Positions 1 to 6,150 of a stretch of 15,639 nt of DNA are shown here, one piece after another (the stretch's first letter is position 1; every line of letters starts with the position of its first letter). The stretch comes from DASTGO01 sp035719045 (lineage in GTDB: Bacteria; Actinomycetota; Actinomycetes; Actinomycetales; Kineosporiaceae). The stretch lies in the NCBI GenBank assembly GCA_035719045.1, contig DASTGO010000210.1:1-15639 (forward strand). The letters run 5' to 3'. Under the pieces are notes generated by a model. That model was not told where the DNA came from. It did not search any database and worked only from the letters and a program-made list of their open reading frames with translations. Made by a program: the position numbers and the translations under genes.

Positions 1-2737
1 GTACGCCGGCCAGCGCGGCCTGCGCCCGGGCCAGCGCCCGCTCGGCGGCGGCCAGTCCACAGACCTCCAGCAGCGGCATGGCCAGGGCACGGCGGCAGGT
101 CGCGGCGGCGATCCACCGGCCACCGCGGGCATGCAGCTCCCCGGCCCGCCAGAGCAGTCCTGCCGCCTCCCGCGCATCCGGGCAGCAGTGCGCCGCCAGC
201 TCCAGGGACTCCGCCTCGGCCTCGGCCCGCCCCTGGTCCCGGTGCCAGGCGGCGGAGCGGCAGGCCAGGGCGGTCGCCTGCGCGGGCTCGTCCAGGTCCC
301 GGGCGCACAGAGCCGCGGTGAACGCGAGCGTCCCGGCCAGGGAGCTCTCGCCGGGGACGTCCCCCGGGCCGGGCGCGACCTCCCCGGTGGCGGACACCTG
401 CGCGCCGGCTTCCGTCCCGTCCGGGTGGTCGGCGGCTTCCGTCCCGTCCGGGAGAGCACCGGTCGCGGCCCGATCGGCCAGCGCTGCCCAGTCCAGGTCC
501 GCCGGTGCCGTCCGGCCTCGCTGTCCGAGGTGGTGCTCGAGGTCGTCGAGGGCGGTCTCGGCCAGTTCGGCGGCGGTGACCAGGTCGCGGGTGTCCCGCA
601 GCGCGAGGGCGAGGTCCTGGCGGGCCTGGGCCAGCAGGACCGGGTCATGTTCCGCACCGAGCTGGGCGAGCACGCCGCGGAACACCTCGACCGCGGCCGG
701 GACGTCCCCGCTGAGCCGGCAGGCCCGGCCCAGGGCGTGTGCCGTGTGCACCGCCAGCCCCTCGTCCCCGGCCGTCTCGGCGTCGTCCGCGGCTCCCGCG
801 AGAACCTCACGTGCCCGCGACGGCGAGCCGGCCGCGTCCAGCGACGTGCCCAGCGCGAGCCCGACCAGGGCCCGCTCCAGCGCCCGTTCCCCGGGGGCTA
901 GCAGGTCGTACGCCTGCTGCAGCAGCTCACCACGCTGCGGTTCGGACAACTCCCCGGCCCGGTCCCGCAGGAGCAGCGCCAGACAGCCGCGCTCCACCGC
1001 GGACAGGTCCTTCGGGTCCGCTCCGGCGACGGCCGCCAGGCCCTCGGCGACGGCGGGGCCGGTCGGCTGTCCGGCGACCTGCAGCAGTGCCACGTACCCC
1101 ACGTGCAGGCAGGCCGCCGCCCCCCGGCTCCCACCCGCGGTGCCCTTCGCCACCACCGCGCGGGCACGGGACAGCACTCCGGCGGAGGTGGCCCCGGCGG
1201 ACAGTTCGCGGCGCAGGCAGGCAAGTTCGTGCAGCCAGGCGCCGGTCGGGTCGCCGGCTTCCCGCAGCAGCCGGGCCGCTCCCCGGGCGTCATGCAGGGA
1301 CGCCGTTCCCCGGTCGACGTCGTCGATCGCGAGTGCGGCCTCGAGCCGGGCGGCCAACAGCGGGTCGGCGCTCGCGGCCTGCGGATCGGACCGGGTCAGG
1401 CGCCAGGTCCGCAGCACCGCCTCCCGGCGGGCGGACCCCCCGCTGTCCAGGGCGGCCTGCCAGTCGACGGCCAGTGCGGCGACCTCGGCCGGATCCGGTG
1501 CCGGGGCCTGCGGTCGCAGCGGGATCGCCCCGGAGCGCGGCTCGATCGGCACCCGGCGCCGGGTCGGTACGTCCGGCAGCGGGAACTGCGGCAGCGGTGG
1601 ACTGTTCAGCCACTGCTCGACCTCGCTGCTGACGGCATCGGTACCGTTGCGCTCGTCGAACCGGGTGGCCAGCGAGCGGGCCCGGCCGGTGAGCTGTTCC
1701 AGCAGTTGTGCCACGGTGCTCACCACGTCCTCGGCCGCATCGTCCGCGGCCCTGCCGCCGGAGCCACTGTTGCCGGAGCCACTGCCGCCGGAGGGGGTGG
1801 CCGCGGGCAGTCCGAGCACCGCGAGCTCGCCCTCCCCGTTGAGCTCCAGCGCCCGTAGCAGCCGCCCGCCCGCCGCAGCCAGCCACATCGCGTCCCAGGG
1901 GGTCGGCGCCGACTCCAGGTCCGGCAGCCGGTCTTCCAGCAGGTCCAGGCCGCGGTACAACTGCCCGCCGCGCGCGCAGGCGAGGACGTGCCGGGCCCAG
2001 GATGCCGGGGACCCACCCCGGGCCCGCAGCAGCCGGACCCCGCGCAGGTGCTCATGCCCGGCTCGGTCGGTGAAACCCAGCTGCAGCAACGGTTCCAGGG
2101 CATGCCCGATGGTCCGCTGCGGCTGGTCCGCGCACCCCCCGAGTTGCAGCACCCCGGCGGCCTCCTCGAGGGCGTCGGCGTACCGGCCGGTGGCCGCCAG
2201 ATGCCAGACCCGGACCCCCGGCTCGCAGGCCTCGCAGTCGGACAGCGCGGTGCGCGGCGCCGCGGTCCACGCCCGGTACGCCTCCTCAGCGGCGGCGTGG
2301 CCGTCCATCCGGGCCTCGACCTGGAACCGGCAGCCGAGCACAGGCGCCGGACCCTCCCCGGCAGCGGCGAAGTGCTCGGCCATCTCCTCCAGCCGGGCCT
2401 CGATCCGGTTCCGGGGGACGGCGGGGTGGTGGGTCACCCCGACGGTGACCCACTTGAACATCCAGAGCAGGCGGTACCGGTCGCCCTCGTCGAACAGTTG
2501 TGGCTCGGCGGTGTAACGGTCCAGCAGCCAGGCGAACACCGGGAACCGGCGCAGCGGCTCGCCGCCGTAGGAGTACGAGGTCATCAGCAGCAGCCGGGCC
2601 GTGAGTGCGAGCTTGCCGTCCCCGGTGGCGTCGGCCTCGGTCACCAGCGACTCGATCAGGGCACTGCGCTCGACCCCGAACGGAAGGCGCTCGGCTGCGT
2701 CCAGCGCGCCCCACAGCTCACGCACCGCCGTCGCCAT
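1..2737 (-). CDS. Large TPR-type helical repeat protein, C-terminus cut by window edge
   Basis: The minus frame from the ATG at 2737-2735 stays open to the left edge, giving about 912 residues with no stop. The codons show strong third-position G/C bias. The N-terminus reads MATAVRELWGALDAAERLPF. Most of the protein is alanine/leucine/arginine-rich paired helices; the stretch around residues 610-735 looks most like consecutive tetratricopeptide units. A Cys pair (DCEAC) lies near residue 168. A Gly/Ser linker near residues 314-330 probably separates two helical lobes. A nine-residue duplication (PDGTEA units) comes from a 27-bp repeat at 407-452. No enzymatic domain, signal peptide or membrane segment is visible. 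TPR-like proteins of about 1000 residues are common in actinobacteria and are assumed to be protein-interaction scaffolds; the partner is unknown. No good SD precedes the ATG; a TAGCGT hexamer 6 nt upstream of it would allow a leaderless transcript. It is divergent from the Imm-5-like gene. Confidence 0.85.
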   Translation of the reverse strand, partial: MATAVRELWGALDAAERLPFGVERSALIESLVTEADATGDGKLALTARLLLMTSYSYGGEPLRRFPVFAWLLDRYTAEPQLFDEGDRYRLLWMFKWVTVGVTHHPAVPRNRIEARLEEMAEHFAAAGEGPAPVLGCRFQVEARMDGHAAAEEAYRAWTAAPRTALSDCEACEPGVRVWHLAATGRYADALEEAAGVLQLGGCADQPQRTIGHALEPLLQLGFTDRAGHEHLRGVRLLRARGGSPASWARHVLACARGGQLYRGLDLLEDRLPDLESAPTPWDAMWLAAAGGRLLRALELNGEGELAVLGLPAATPSGGSGSGNSGSGGRAADDAAEDVVSTVAQLLEQLTGRARSLATRFDERNGTDAVSSEVEQWLNSPPLPQFPLPDVPTRRRVPIEPRSGAIPLRPQAPAPDPAEVAALAVDWQAALDSGGSARREAVLRTWRLTRSDPQAASADPLLAARLEAALAIDDVDRGTASLHDARGAARLLREAGDPTGAWLHELACLRRELSAGATSAGVLSRARAVVAKGTAGGSRGAAACLHVGYVALLQVAGQPTGPAVAEGLAAVAGADPKDLSAVERGCLALLLRDRAGELSEPQRGELLQQAYDLLAPGERALERALVGLALGTSLDAAGSPSRAREVLAGAADDAETAGDEGLAVHTAHALGRACRLSGDVPAAVEVFRGVLAQLGAEHDPVLLAQARQDLALALRDTRDLVTAAELAETALDDLEHHLGQRGRTAPADLDWAALADRAATGALPDGTEAADHPDGTEAGAQVSATGEVAPGPGDVPGESSLAGTLAFTAALCARDLDEPAQATALACRSAAWHRDQGRAEAEAESLELAAHCCPDAREAAGLLWRAGELHARGGRWIAAATCRRALAMPLLEVCGLAAAERALARAQAALAGV

Positions 2738-2909
2738 GGCTCGACGCTACCCCGCCGCTACCGTGCAGGCGCACGTGCACCCGGTGGTCGGGCTCGGGCG
2801 GACCACGTTCGCCTCAGTCCTGGGCGGCCCAGGGGGATCGCCGTCCGGCGGGTACGGTCCCGGCATCGATCGGTGACCGTTCGGCAACTGCGAACAGAGG
2901 GGTGCCGCC

Positions 2910-3425
2910 GTGATCCTCCCGAAGGTCCGTGACCCTCGATTCGTGACGATCCGCCGCGGTGGGACTCTCACCGATCCGGATCACCGGCTCCTGGCCCTGT
3001 GGGCGGCGGCCTGCGCCGAGCACGTCCTGGACCTGTTCGAGTCCGCCCGGCCCGACGACCCGCGACCTCGTCACGCCATCGAGCTGGCCCGAGCCTGGGC
3101 CCGCGGCGAGATCACGATGTCCCAGGCGCGGGCGGCGGGTGGTCACGCGATGGCCGCGGCCCGGGATCTGAGCGGACCGGCCCGTCATGCCGCCTACGCG
3201 GCCGGTCAGGCGGCGGTCGTCGCCCATGTCGCCGCACATGAGCTGGGGGCAGCCGCCTATGCGATCAAGGCCGCACGCACTGCCGCGCCGGCGGGTGACA
3301 GCGAGGAGGCGGGGCGACGGGAGTGCCGGTGGCAGCGCGACCGGTTGCCCGAGGCGATTCGCGAGCTCGTGCTCGACGACCAGCGGCTGCGCAACGACCT
3401 CTGCTGGTCGGTGTTCGACTGCTGA
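2910..3425 (+). CDS. Imm-5-like putative immunity protein
   Basis: The GTG start is supported by a GAGGGG SD about 7 nt upstream. The 171-residue product is almost entirely alpha-helical. Recognisable features are the N-terminal RFVTIRRGGTLTDPDHRLLA (residues 10-29), the PDDPRPRHAIELARAWARGE segment (48-67), an alanine-rich core with AHVAAHELGAAAYAIKA (105-121), and a C-terminal WQRDRLPEAIRELVLDD block (141-157). This order matches the small actinobacterial proteins annotated as putative immunity proteins with an Imm-5-like domain. Family members are proposed, mostly by genome context, to neutralise polymorphic toxins; biochemical proof is thin. No toxin gene, secretion gene or Rhs/LXG-like partner is visible nearby, so this copy is an orphan and may have another role. 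It is monocistronic and faces the minus-strand unit at 3509-3768. Confidence 0.75.
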   Translation: MILPKVRDPRFVTIRRGGTLTDPDHRLLALWAAACAEHVLDLFESARPDDPRPRHAIELARAWARGEITMSQARAAGGHAMAAARDLSGPARHAAYAAGQAAVVAHVAAHELGAAAYAIKAARTAAPAGDSEEAGRRECRWQRDRLPEAIRELVLDDQRLRNDLCWSVFDC

Positions 3426-3508
3426 CAGCCGTCGTCGACACCGTGGTCCACGGGTGTCGTCCGGATTTCCGCCGGCTGTCGTACCCGTGCGTTACGGGCT
3501 GGTCCGGG

Positions 3509-3591
3509 CAGGCAACAGCCCGCGGGCTGCCTCTCACGAGGCATGCCGTGCTGGACGAGGCACGGCACCCGCGGGCTGCGGTGACTGCCTG
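3509..3591 (-). ncRNA. Predicted three-way-junction RNA structure
   Basis: Nested complementary arms, read by eye: 3516-3526 pairs with 3568-3578 (11 bp, CAGCCCGCGGG with CCCGCGGGCTG). Inside it, 3528-3533 pairs with 3538-3543 (6 bp, loop TCAC) and 3544-3551 pairs with 3560-3567 (8 bp, 8-nt loop). The two arms abut, leaving almost no unpaired junction bases. An outer helix 3509-3514/3586-3591 (6 bp) lengthens the stem. A further hairpin, 3484-3488/3494-3498, flanks it. Either strand could fold this way. The minus strand is preferred because a promoter and SD at 3713-3768 read into it. It could be a small-RNA or attenuator domain, a bidirectional terminator for the convergent units, or a palindromic repeat element. 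Confidence 0.4.
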
Positions 3592-3668
3592 GTTCTCGCC
3601 GGCCGCCGAACGACCGGTGGGAGCCCACGATCGACGTGGATCGGGGCAGTCCGTCCGGTGGACGTTGG

Positions 3669-3707
3669 CTAGCGGACAGCCACCTCACGCGTCCGTTGGC
3701 AACTCAT
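3669..3707 (-). CDS. 12-residue leader-peptide-like micro-ORF (MSCQRTREVAVR)
   Basis: An ATG at 3707-3705 opens a 12-codon frame ending in TAG at 3671-3669, encoding MSCQRTREVAVR. It is far too short for ordinary gene finding. Two things make it stand out: the extremely strong SD at 3713-3726, and a promoter-like pair at 3740-3768 that would start transcription about 25 nt upstream of the ATG. A structured region follows roughly 80 nt downstream. No larger ORF follows on this strand before the convergent Imm-5-like gene, so it is not an obvious leader of a biosynthetic operon. The Ser-Cys start recalls short actinobacterial leader peptides, but no function is assigned. A fortuitous ORF cannot be excluded. 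Confidence 0.4.
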   Translation of the reverse strand: MSCQRTREVAVR

Positions 3708-3712
3708 TCTCC

Positions 3713-3726
3713 GGACCACCTCCTTT
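3713..3726 (-). promoter_or_regulatory. Exceptionally strong Shine-Dalgarno sequence
   Basis: Minus strand AAAGGAGGTGGTCC matches the complement of the usual bacterial 16S rRNA 3' end (GGATCACCTCCTTT) at 13 of 14 positions. The AAAGGAGG core ends 11 nt before the ATG at 3707. Ordinary genes in this window show only 4-6 nt of such complementarity. The plus strand of the same bases therefore resembles a 16S rRNA 3' end, but no other rRNA sequence surrounds it. Confidence 0.55.
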
Positions 3727-3739
3727 CCCGTGTACCGCG

Positions 3740-3768
3740 AACCTACGACGGCCGTCATCGCCGGGCAA
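3740..3768 (-). promoter_or_regulatory. Predicted housekeeping promoter for the micro-ORF unit
   Basis: On the minus strand TTGCCC (3768-3763) and TAGGTT (3745-3740) are separated by exactly 17 nt. This is a good actinobacterial sigma-70-type arrangement. The predicted start of transcription is near 3733, just before the strong SD. It lies downstream of the nitroreductase stop and its hairpins, which suggests an independent unit rather than read-through. Confidence 0.45.
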
Positions 3769-3797
3769 TCGGGTATTGCCGGGGCGGGGACGGGGAT

Positions 3798-3851
3798 CGG
3801 TTGCCTGATCAGCCCGGCAACCGGACGGGGATGGGCGGCCGAGCGGCCGCC
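3798..3851 (-). terminator. Paired hairpins after the nitroreductase gene
   Basis: Two GC-rich hairpins follow the nitroreductase stop at once. The first is 3834-3840/3845-3851 (7 bp, 4-nt loop). The second is 3798-3805/3816-3823 (8 bp, CGGTTGCC with GGCAACCG, 10-nt loop). Neither has a T-run on the minus strand. Such U-less hairpins are common at actinobacterial gene ends, so the call rests on position and stem quality. Confidence 0.4.
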
Positions 3852-3854
3852 GGA

Positions 3855-4538
3855 TCAGAGGGCGGAGACGACCTGCTCGAACTCCAGCCGGGGTGCCCGC
3901 GGCCGGAACGCGCCCTCGGCGGGGTGGCCGATGTTCACGACGGCGATCACCTTCTGGTTCCCGCCCGGGAAGAACTCCGACTCCAGCCCGGTGGCGTCGA
4001 ATCCGGTCATCGGCCCGGCGGCGAGTCCGGCGGCCCGTACCCCGACGATGAAGTAGCCGAGCTGCAGGGCACCGTTGAAGGTGGCCCACGTCTCCCGCCG
4101 CTGCGGGTCGCTGAACATGTCCTTGGCGTTGGGGGCGTGCGGGGCGAGCACGGGCAGGTGCTCGTGGAACTCCCGGTCCGCCGTGAGCAGGGCAACCAGC
4201 GGCGCCTTCGCGGTCTTGTCCTGGTTGCCCGGTGCCATATGCCGGACCAGTCGTTCACGTGCCTGCGGGCTGCGGATCAGGGCCACCCGCAGGGGCTGGG
4301 TGTTCATGCCGGTGGGGGCGTACTTGATCAGGTCGTAGACGGCCCGGATCTGGTCCTCGCCCACCGGTTCGTCGGTGAAGGCTCCGGCGGTGTGCGCCTC
4401 ACGGAACAGCAGCGCCTGAGCCTCGGCCGGCAAAGCGAGCAGCGTGCCCGGGCCCTCTTCGGCCGGGCTCTCTTCGGCCGGGCCCCCTTCGGTGGGGGCG
4501 TCCGTCGCGGTCTGTTCGGTGATGGTCAACGTGAGCAC
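3855..4538 (-). CDS. Nitroreductase-family protein, RutE / malonic semialdehyde reductase-like
   Basis: The 227-residue product (from GTG 4538) carries a single-domain nitroreductase fold from about residue 40. Features are FREAHTAGAFTDEPV (45-59), KYAPTGMNTQPLRVALIRSP (72-91, the FMN-phosphate loop region), ERLVRHMAPGN (95-105), AAGLAAGPMTGFD (169-181) and VVNIGHP (200-206). This order is typical of the RutE/HadB-like subgroup, FMN-dependent NAD(P)H oxidoreductases of about 200 residues. RutE reduces malonic semialdehyde in uracil breakdown, but no other rut gene is present, so the substrate here is open. Residues 15-31 are an added low-complexity Glu/Pro/Gly segment made by a DNA tandem repeat. 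An upstream in-frame TTG at 4574 would add 12 residues. GTG 4538 is preferred because the TTG sits almost on an inverted repeat that looks like an operator, but the start is not certain. Confidence 0.85.
   Translation of the reverse strand: MLTLTITEQTATDAPTEGGPAEESPAEEGPGTLLALPAEAQALLFREAHTAGAFTDEPVGEDQIRAVYDLIKYAPTGMNTQPLRVALIRSPQARERLVRHMAPGNQDKTAKAPLVALLTADREFHEHLPVLAPHAPNAKDMFSDPQRRETWATFNGALQLGYFIVGVRAAGLAAGPMTGFDATGLESEFFPGGNQKVIAVVNIGHPAEGAFRPRAPRLEFEQVVSAL
4448..4492. repeat. Three tandem 15-bp units inside the nitroreductase gene
   Basis: The unit CCGGGCYCYCTTCGG occurs three times head to tail (4448-4462, 4463-4477, 4478-4492) with one to two changes per copy. Being 15 bp it preserves frame, and it encodes the Pro-Ala-Glu-Glu-rich N-terminal extension ahead of the flavin domain. 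It is a likely slippage product with variable copy number between strains. Confidence 0.85.
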
Positions 4539-4576
4539 CTCATGACTCGGGGAGATCCTGACCGGACGATTCAACC

Positions 4577-4589
4577 CTCAACTATTGAG
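4577..4589. promoter_or_regulatory. Inverted repeat upstream of the nitroreductase
   Basis: CTCAA-CTA-TTGAG is a 5+3+5 inverted repeat in an AT-richer pocket, about 40 bp before the preferred nitroreductase GTG. The TCAA/TTGA half-sites resemble MarR-type operators in general form. No MarR-family gene is in the window, so the binding protein is unknown. It argues that transcription starts near here and that the TTG at 4574 is not the start codon. Confidence 0.35.
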
Positions 4590-4698
4590 TTCATCTTCCG
4601 CTCTGGAGTGTGAGGCTGCTCACGGGACGCTTCGGGCTTCTGTATGAGGCAAGCGAGAGGCGGGCCGCCCGCAGTGGACCGGAATGCCGTGATGCCCC

Positions 4699-4714
4699 GA
4701 ATGTCAGGACATTC
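4699..4714. promoter_or_regulatory. 16-bp inverted repeat between nitroreductase and ideR
   Basis: GAATGTC-AG-GACATTC has two perfect 7-bp arms with a 2-bp spacer, in the middle of the 407-bp divergent region 4539-4945. It has the size and symmetry of a dimeric regulator site. It does not resemble the iron box bound by IdeR (TTAGGTTAGGCTAACC type). Apart from this and the repeat at 4577 the divergent region shows no ORF with convincing codon bias. Confidence 0.4.
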
Positions 4715-4945
4715 AGGCGCCGGGGACTCCGGGTCGGGTCGGGAGGCTCACCGTCCTGTCGCTGCGCCCCTGGGCGCCCGGCTCGCGGCGCCTGTCAGAG
4801 ACCCGCCGGGGTGCGTCAACCGGATGCGGAGCAGGTGCGCTCGCGGCCGGACGCTAGTTGGACCTGGCGGCCTGCGCACGTCGACAATGGGGCCACGCGG
4901 AGCGTGCCCACGGGGGTTCCTCCGGCGAATGGAGGCCCTGCTCAG

Positions 4946-5650
4946 GTGAGCGATCTCATCGACACCACCGAGATGTACCTGCGGACCATCTTCGAGCTCG
5001 AGGAGGAGGGGATCGTCCCCCTGCGAGCCCGGATCGCGGAACGGCTCGGTCACTCCGGCCCGACCGTCTCGCAGACGGTGGCGCGGATGGAGCGCGATGG
5101 CCTGCTCAAGGTCACCGGGGACCGGCATCTGGAGCTCAGCGAGGCCGGCCGGAACAAGGCGACCCGGGTGATGCGCAAGCACCGGCTGGCCGAACGGCTA
5201 CTGCTGGACGTCATCGGCCTGGAGTGGGAGCTCGTCCACGACGAGGCCTGCCGCTGGGAGCACGTGATCAGCGAGCAGGTCGAGCAGAAGCTGATGACCC
5301 TGCTCGGGGAGACCGCGGAGTCCCCGTACGGCAATCCGATCCCCGGCCTGGAGGAGTTCGGTGGGCGTGCGGTCGCCCCTGCGGACTTCCGGGCGGGAGT
5401 GGTCGACCTGCCGACTGCTGTGGACTACCGCTCGGTCGGGGTGCCGGTCGTGATCCGTCGGCTCGGGGAACCGCTGCAGACCGATCTGGAGGTCCTCGGC
5501 CGGATGGCCGGGGCGGGGCTGCGTCCCGGTGCCTCGGCCGTCGCGCGCCGCGGCCGGGACAGCTTCCGGGTGGACGGTCCCGGCGGTGAGGTCGACCTCA
5601 CCGAGGGTGTGGCGGCGCACCTCTTCGTGGCGCTGCGCGAGTCCGCCTGA
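4946..5650 (+). CDS. ideR: Iron-dependent transcriptional regulator IdeR (DtxR family)
   Basis: The GTG start has a GGAGG SD 10 nt upstream and gives 234 residues, the usual IdeR length. The N-terminal winged helix (residues 1-73) has the recognition segment SGPTVSQTVARMERDGLL (37-54). The metal ligands fall at the classical positions: Met10, Cys102, Glu105 and His106 for the primary site, and His79, Glu83 and His98 for the ancillary site. The C-terminal SH3-like domain keeps Glu175 and Gln178 in RRLGEPLQ, equivalent to the ancillary-site contacts of M. tuberculosis IdeR. It should therefore be a working Fe(II)-activated repressor of iron uptake genes. The open frame extends upstream to 4610, but that part lacks family similarity. 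No IdeR box was seen in its own promoter region, so no autoregulation is inferred. Confidence 0.93.
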   Translation: MSDLIDTTEMYLRTIFELEEEGIVPLRARIAERLGHSGPTVSQTVARMERDGLLKVTGDRHLELSEAGRNKATRVMRKHRLAERLLLDVIGLEWELVHDEACRWEHVISEQVEQKLMTLLGETAESPYGNPIPGLEEFGGRAVAPADFRAGVVDLPTAVDYRSVGVPVVIRRLGEPLQTDLEVLGRMAGAGLRPGASAVARRGRDSFRVDGPGGEVDLTEGVAAHLFVALRESA

Positions 5651-5802
5651 CGTCGTCGAGGGGTGCGTCCGGTGGCTGTTCGGACCAGGTCCGCGGCGGC
5701 CACGGACACGTCTTGACGGCTATGACCTGCATCACTGGCCGACATTCGGCGGACCGTGCTTTCCGCGACGAATCTCCGATTTGCCGACACGGTTTGCATA
5801 TA

Positions 5803-5819
5803 TACGGTTACTCACCGTA
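5803..5819. promoter_or_regulatory. 17-bp inverted repeat in AT-rich pocket
   Basis: TACGGTTACTCACCGTA has 6-bp arms (TACGGT/ACCGTA) around TACTC. It is preceded by GCATATA, one of the few AT-rich patches in the window. It lies about 30 bp upstream of the predicted -35 of the riboswitch promoter, so it could be an activator or repressor site for the nlpC transcript. The remaining gene-less sequence 5651-5850 shows nothing else recognisable. Confidence 0.3.
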
Positions 5820-5850
5820 GGCGACACGGCAAGAAAACGCCTCGCGAAGT

Positions 5851-5879
5851 GTGACATCAGGACAAGCCTCAGGTAGCGT
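5851..5879 (+). promoter_or_regulatory. Predicted promoter of the riboswitch-nlpC transcript
   Basis: GTGACA (5851-5856) and TAGCGT (5874-5879) are spaced by 17 nt, a plausible actinobacterial housekeeping promoter. The inferred start near 5886 lies about 30 nt before the first riboswitch helix, as expected for a leader-controlled gene. Confidence 0.45.
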
Positions 5880-5916
5880 CCCGATCAGCTTCCCGGCCTC
5901 CGGGGAGCCCCCGGAG

Positions 5917-6138
5917 CGGACGCCGAGCTCTGCCACCGCCCCAGGGGAGTCCAACAGACGTGGCAGAGGCGGGGGACCCACTTGCGGGGTCCGGGGCGGC
6001 GAAAGCTGCCGCCTCAACCCCTTGGGGTGAAGCCGTGGGGCAACCGGTACGACCGGCCGAGAGGCCGGGCGGTCCGGGTGCCGAGCGGCCGGGTGATTTC
6101 TCCCACCCGAACCCGACAGCTCACCTCGTAGGCGTCCG
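5917..6138 (+). ncRNA. ydaO/yuaA-type c-di-AMP riboswitch
   Basis: Conserved blocks of the actinobacterial c-di-AMP (ydaO-yuaA) aptamer appear in order: GCGGGGGACCCA at 5969-5980, CCCCTTGGGGTGAAGCCG at 6018-6034, and CCCGAACCCGACAGC followed by TCACCTCGTAGGCG at 6106-6134. The closing helix P1 is a perfect 8-bp pairing of 5917-5924 (CGGACGCC) with 6131-6138 (GGCGTCCG). In actinobacteria this riboswitch typically precedes cell-wall hydrolase genes (rpf, NlpC/P60) and lowers expression when c-di-AMP is bound. Here the SD of the downstream gene (GGAGAGG, 6138-6144) begins at the last base of P1. That favours control of ribosome access, or of a nearby alternative helix, rather than a distant terminator. 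Confidence in the family is high; the mechanism is inferred. Confidence 0.92.
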
Positions 6139-6150
6139 GAGAGGTACACC

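Noticed and set aside
78..2516. Very long plus-strand open frame of 812 codons
   Set aside because: The product is Ser/Arg/Ala-rich low complexity. The minus frame is open for over 900 codons with strong third-position G/C and a normal helical protein, so this is its antisense shadow.
3713..3726. Plus strand resembling a 16S rRNA 3' end
   Set aside because: Only 14 bases match and no other rRNA sequence flanks it; it is better read as a minus-strand SD.
4610..4945. Upstream extension of the ideR frame
   Set aside because: The extra 112 residues show no family similarity. A good SD precedes GTG 4946, and the metal ligands number correctly only from that start.
4539..4945. IdeR iron box in the ideR/nitroreductase promoter region
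   Set aside because: No TTAGGTTAGGCTAACC-like sequence was found on either strand.
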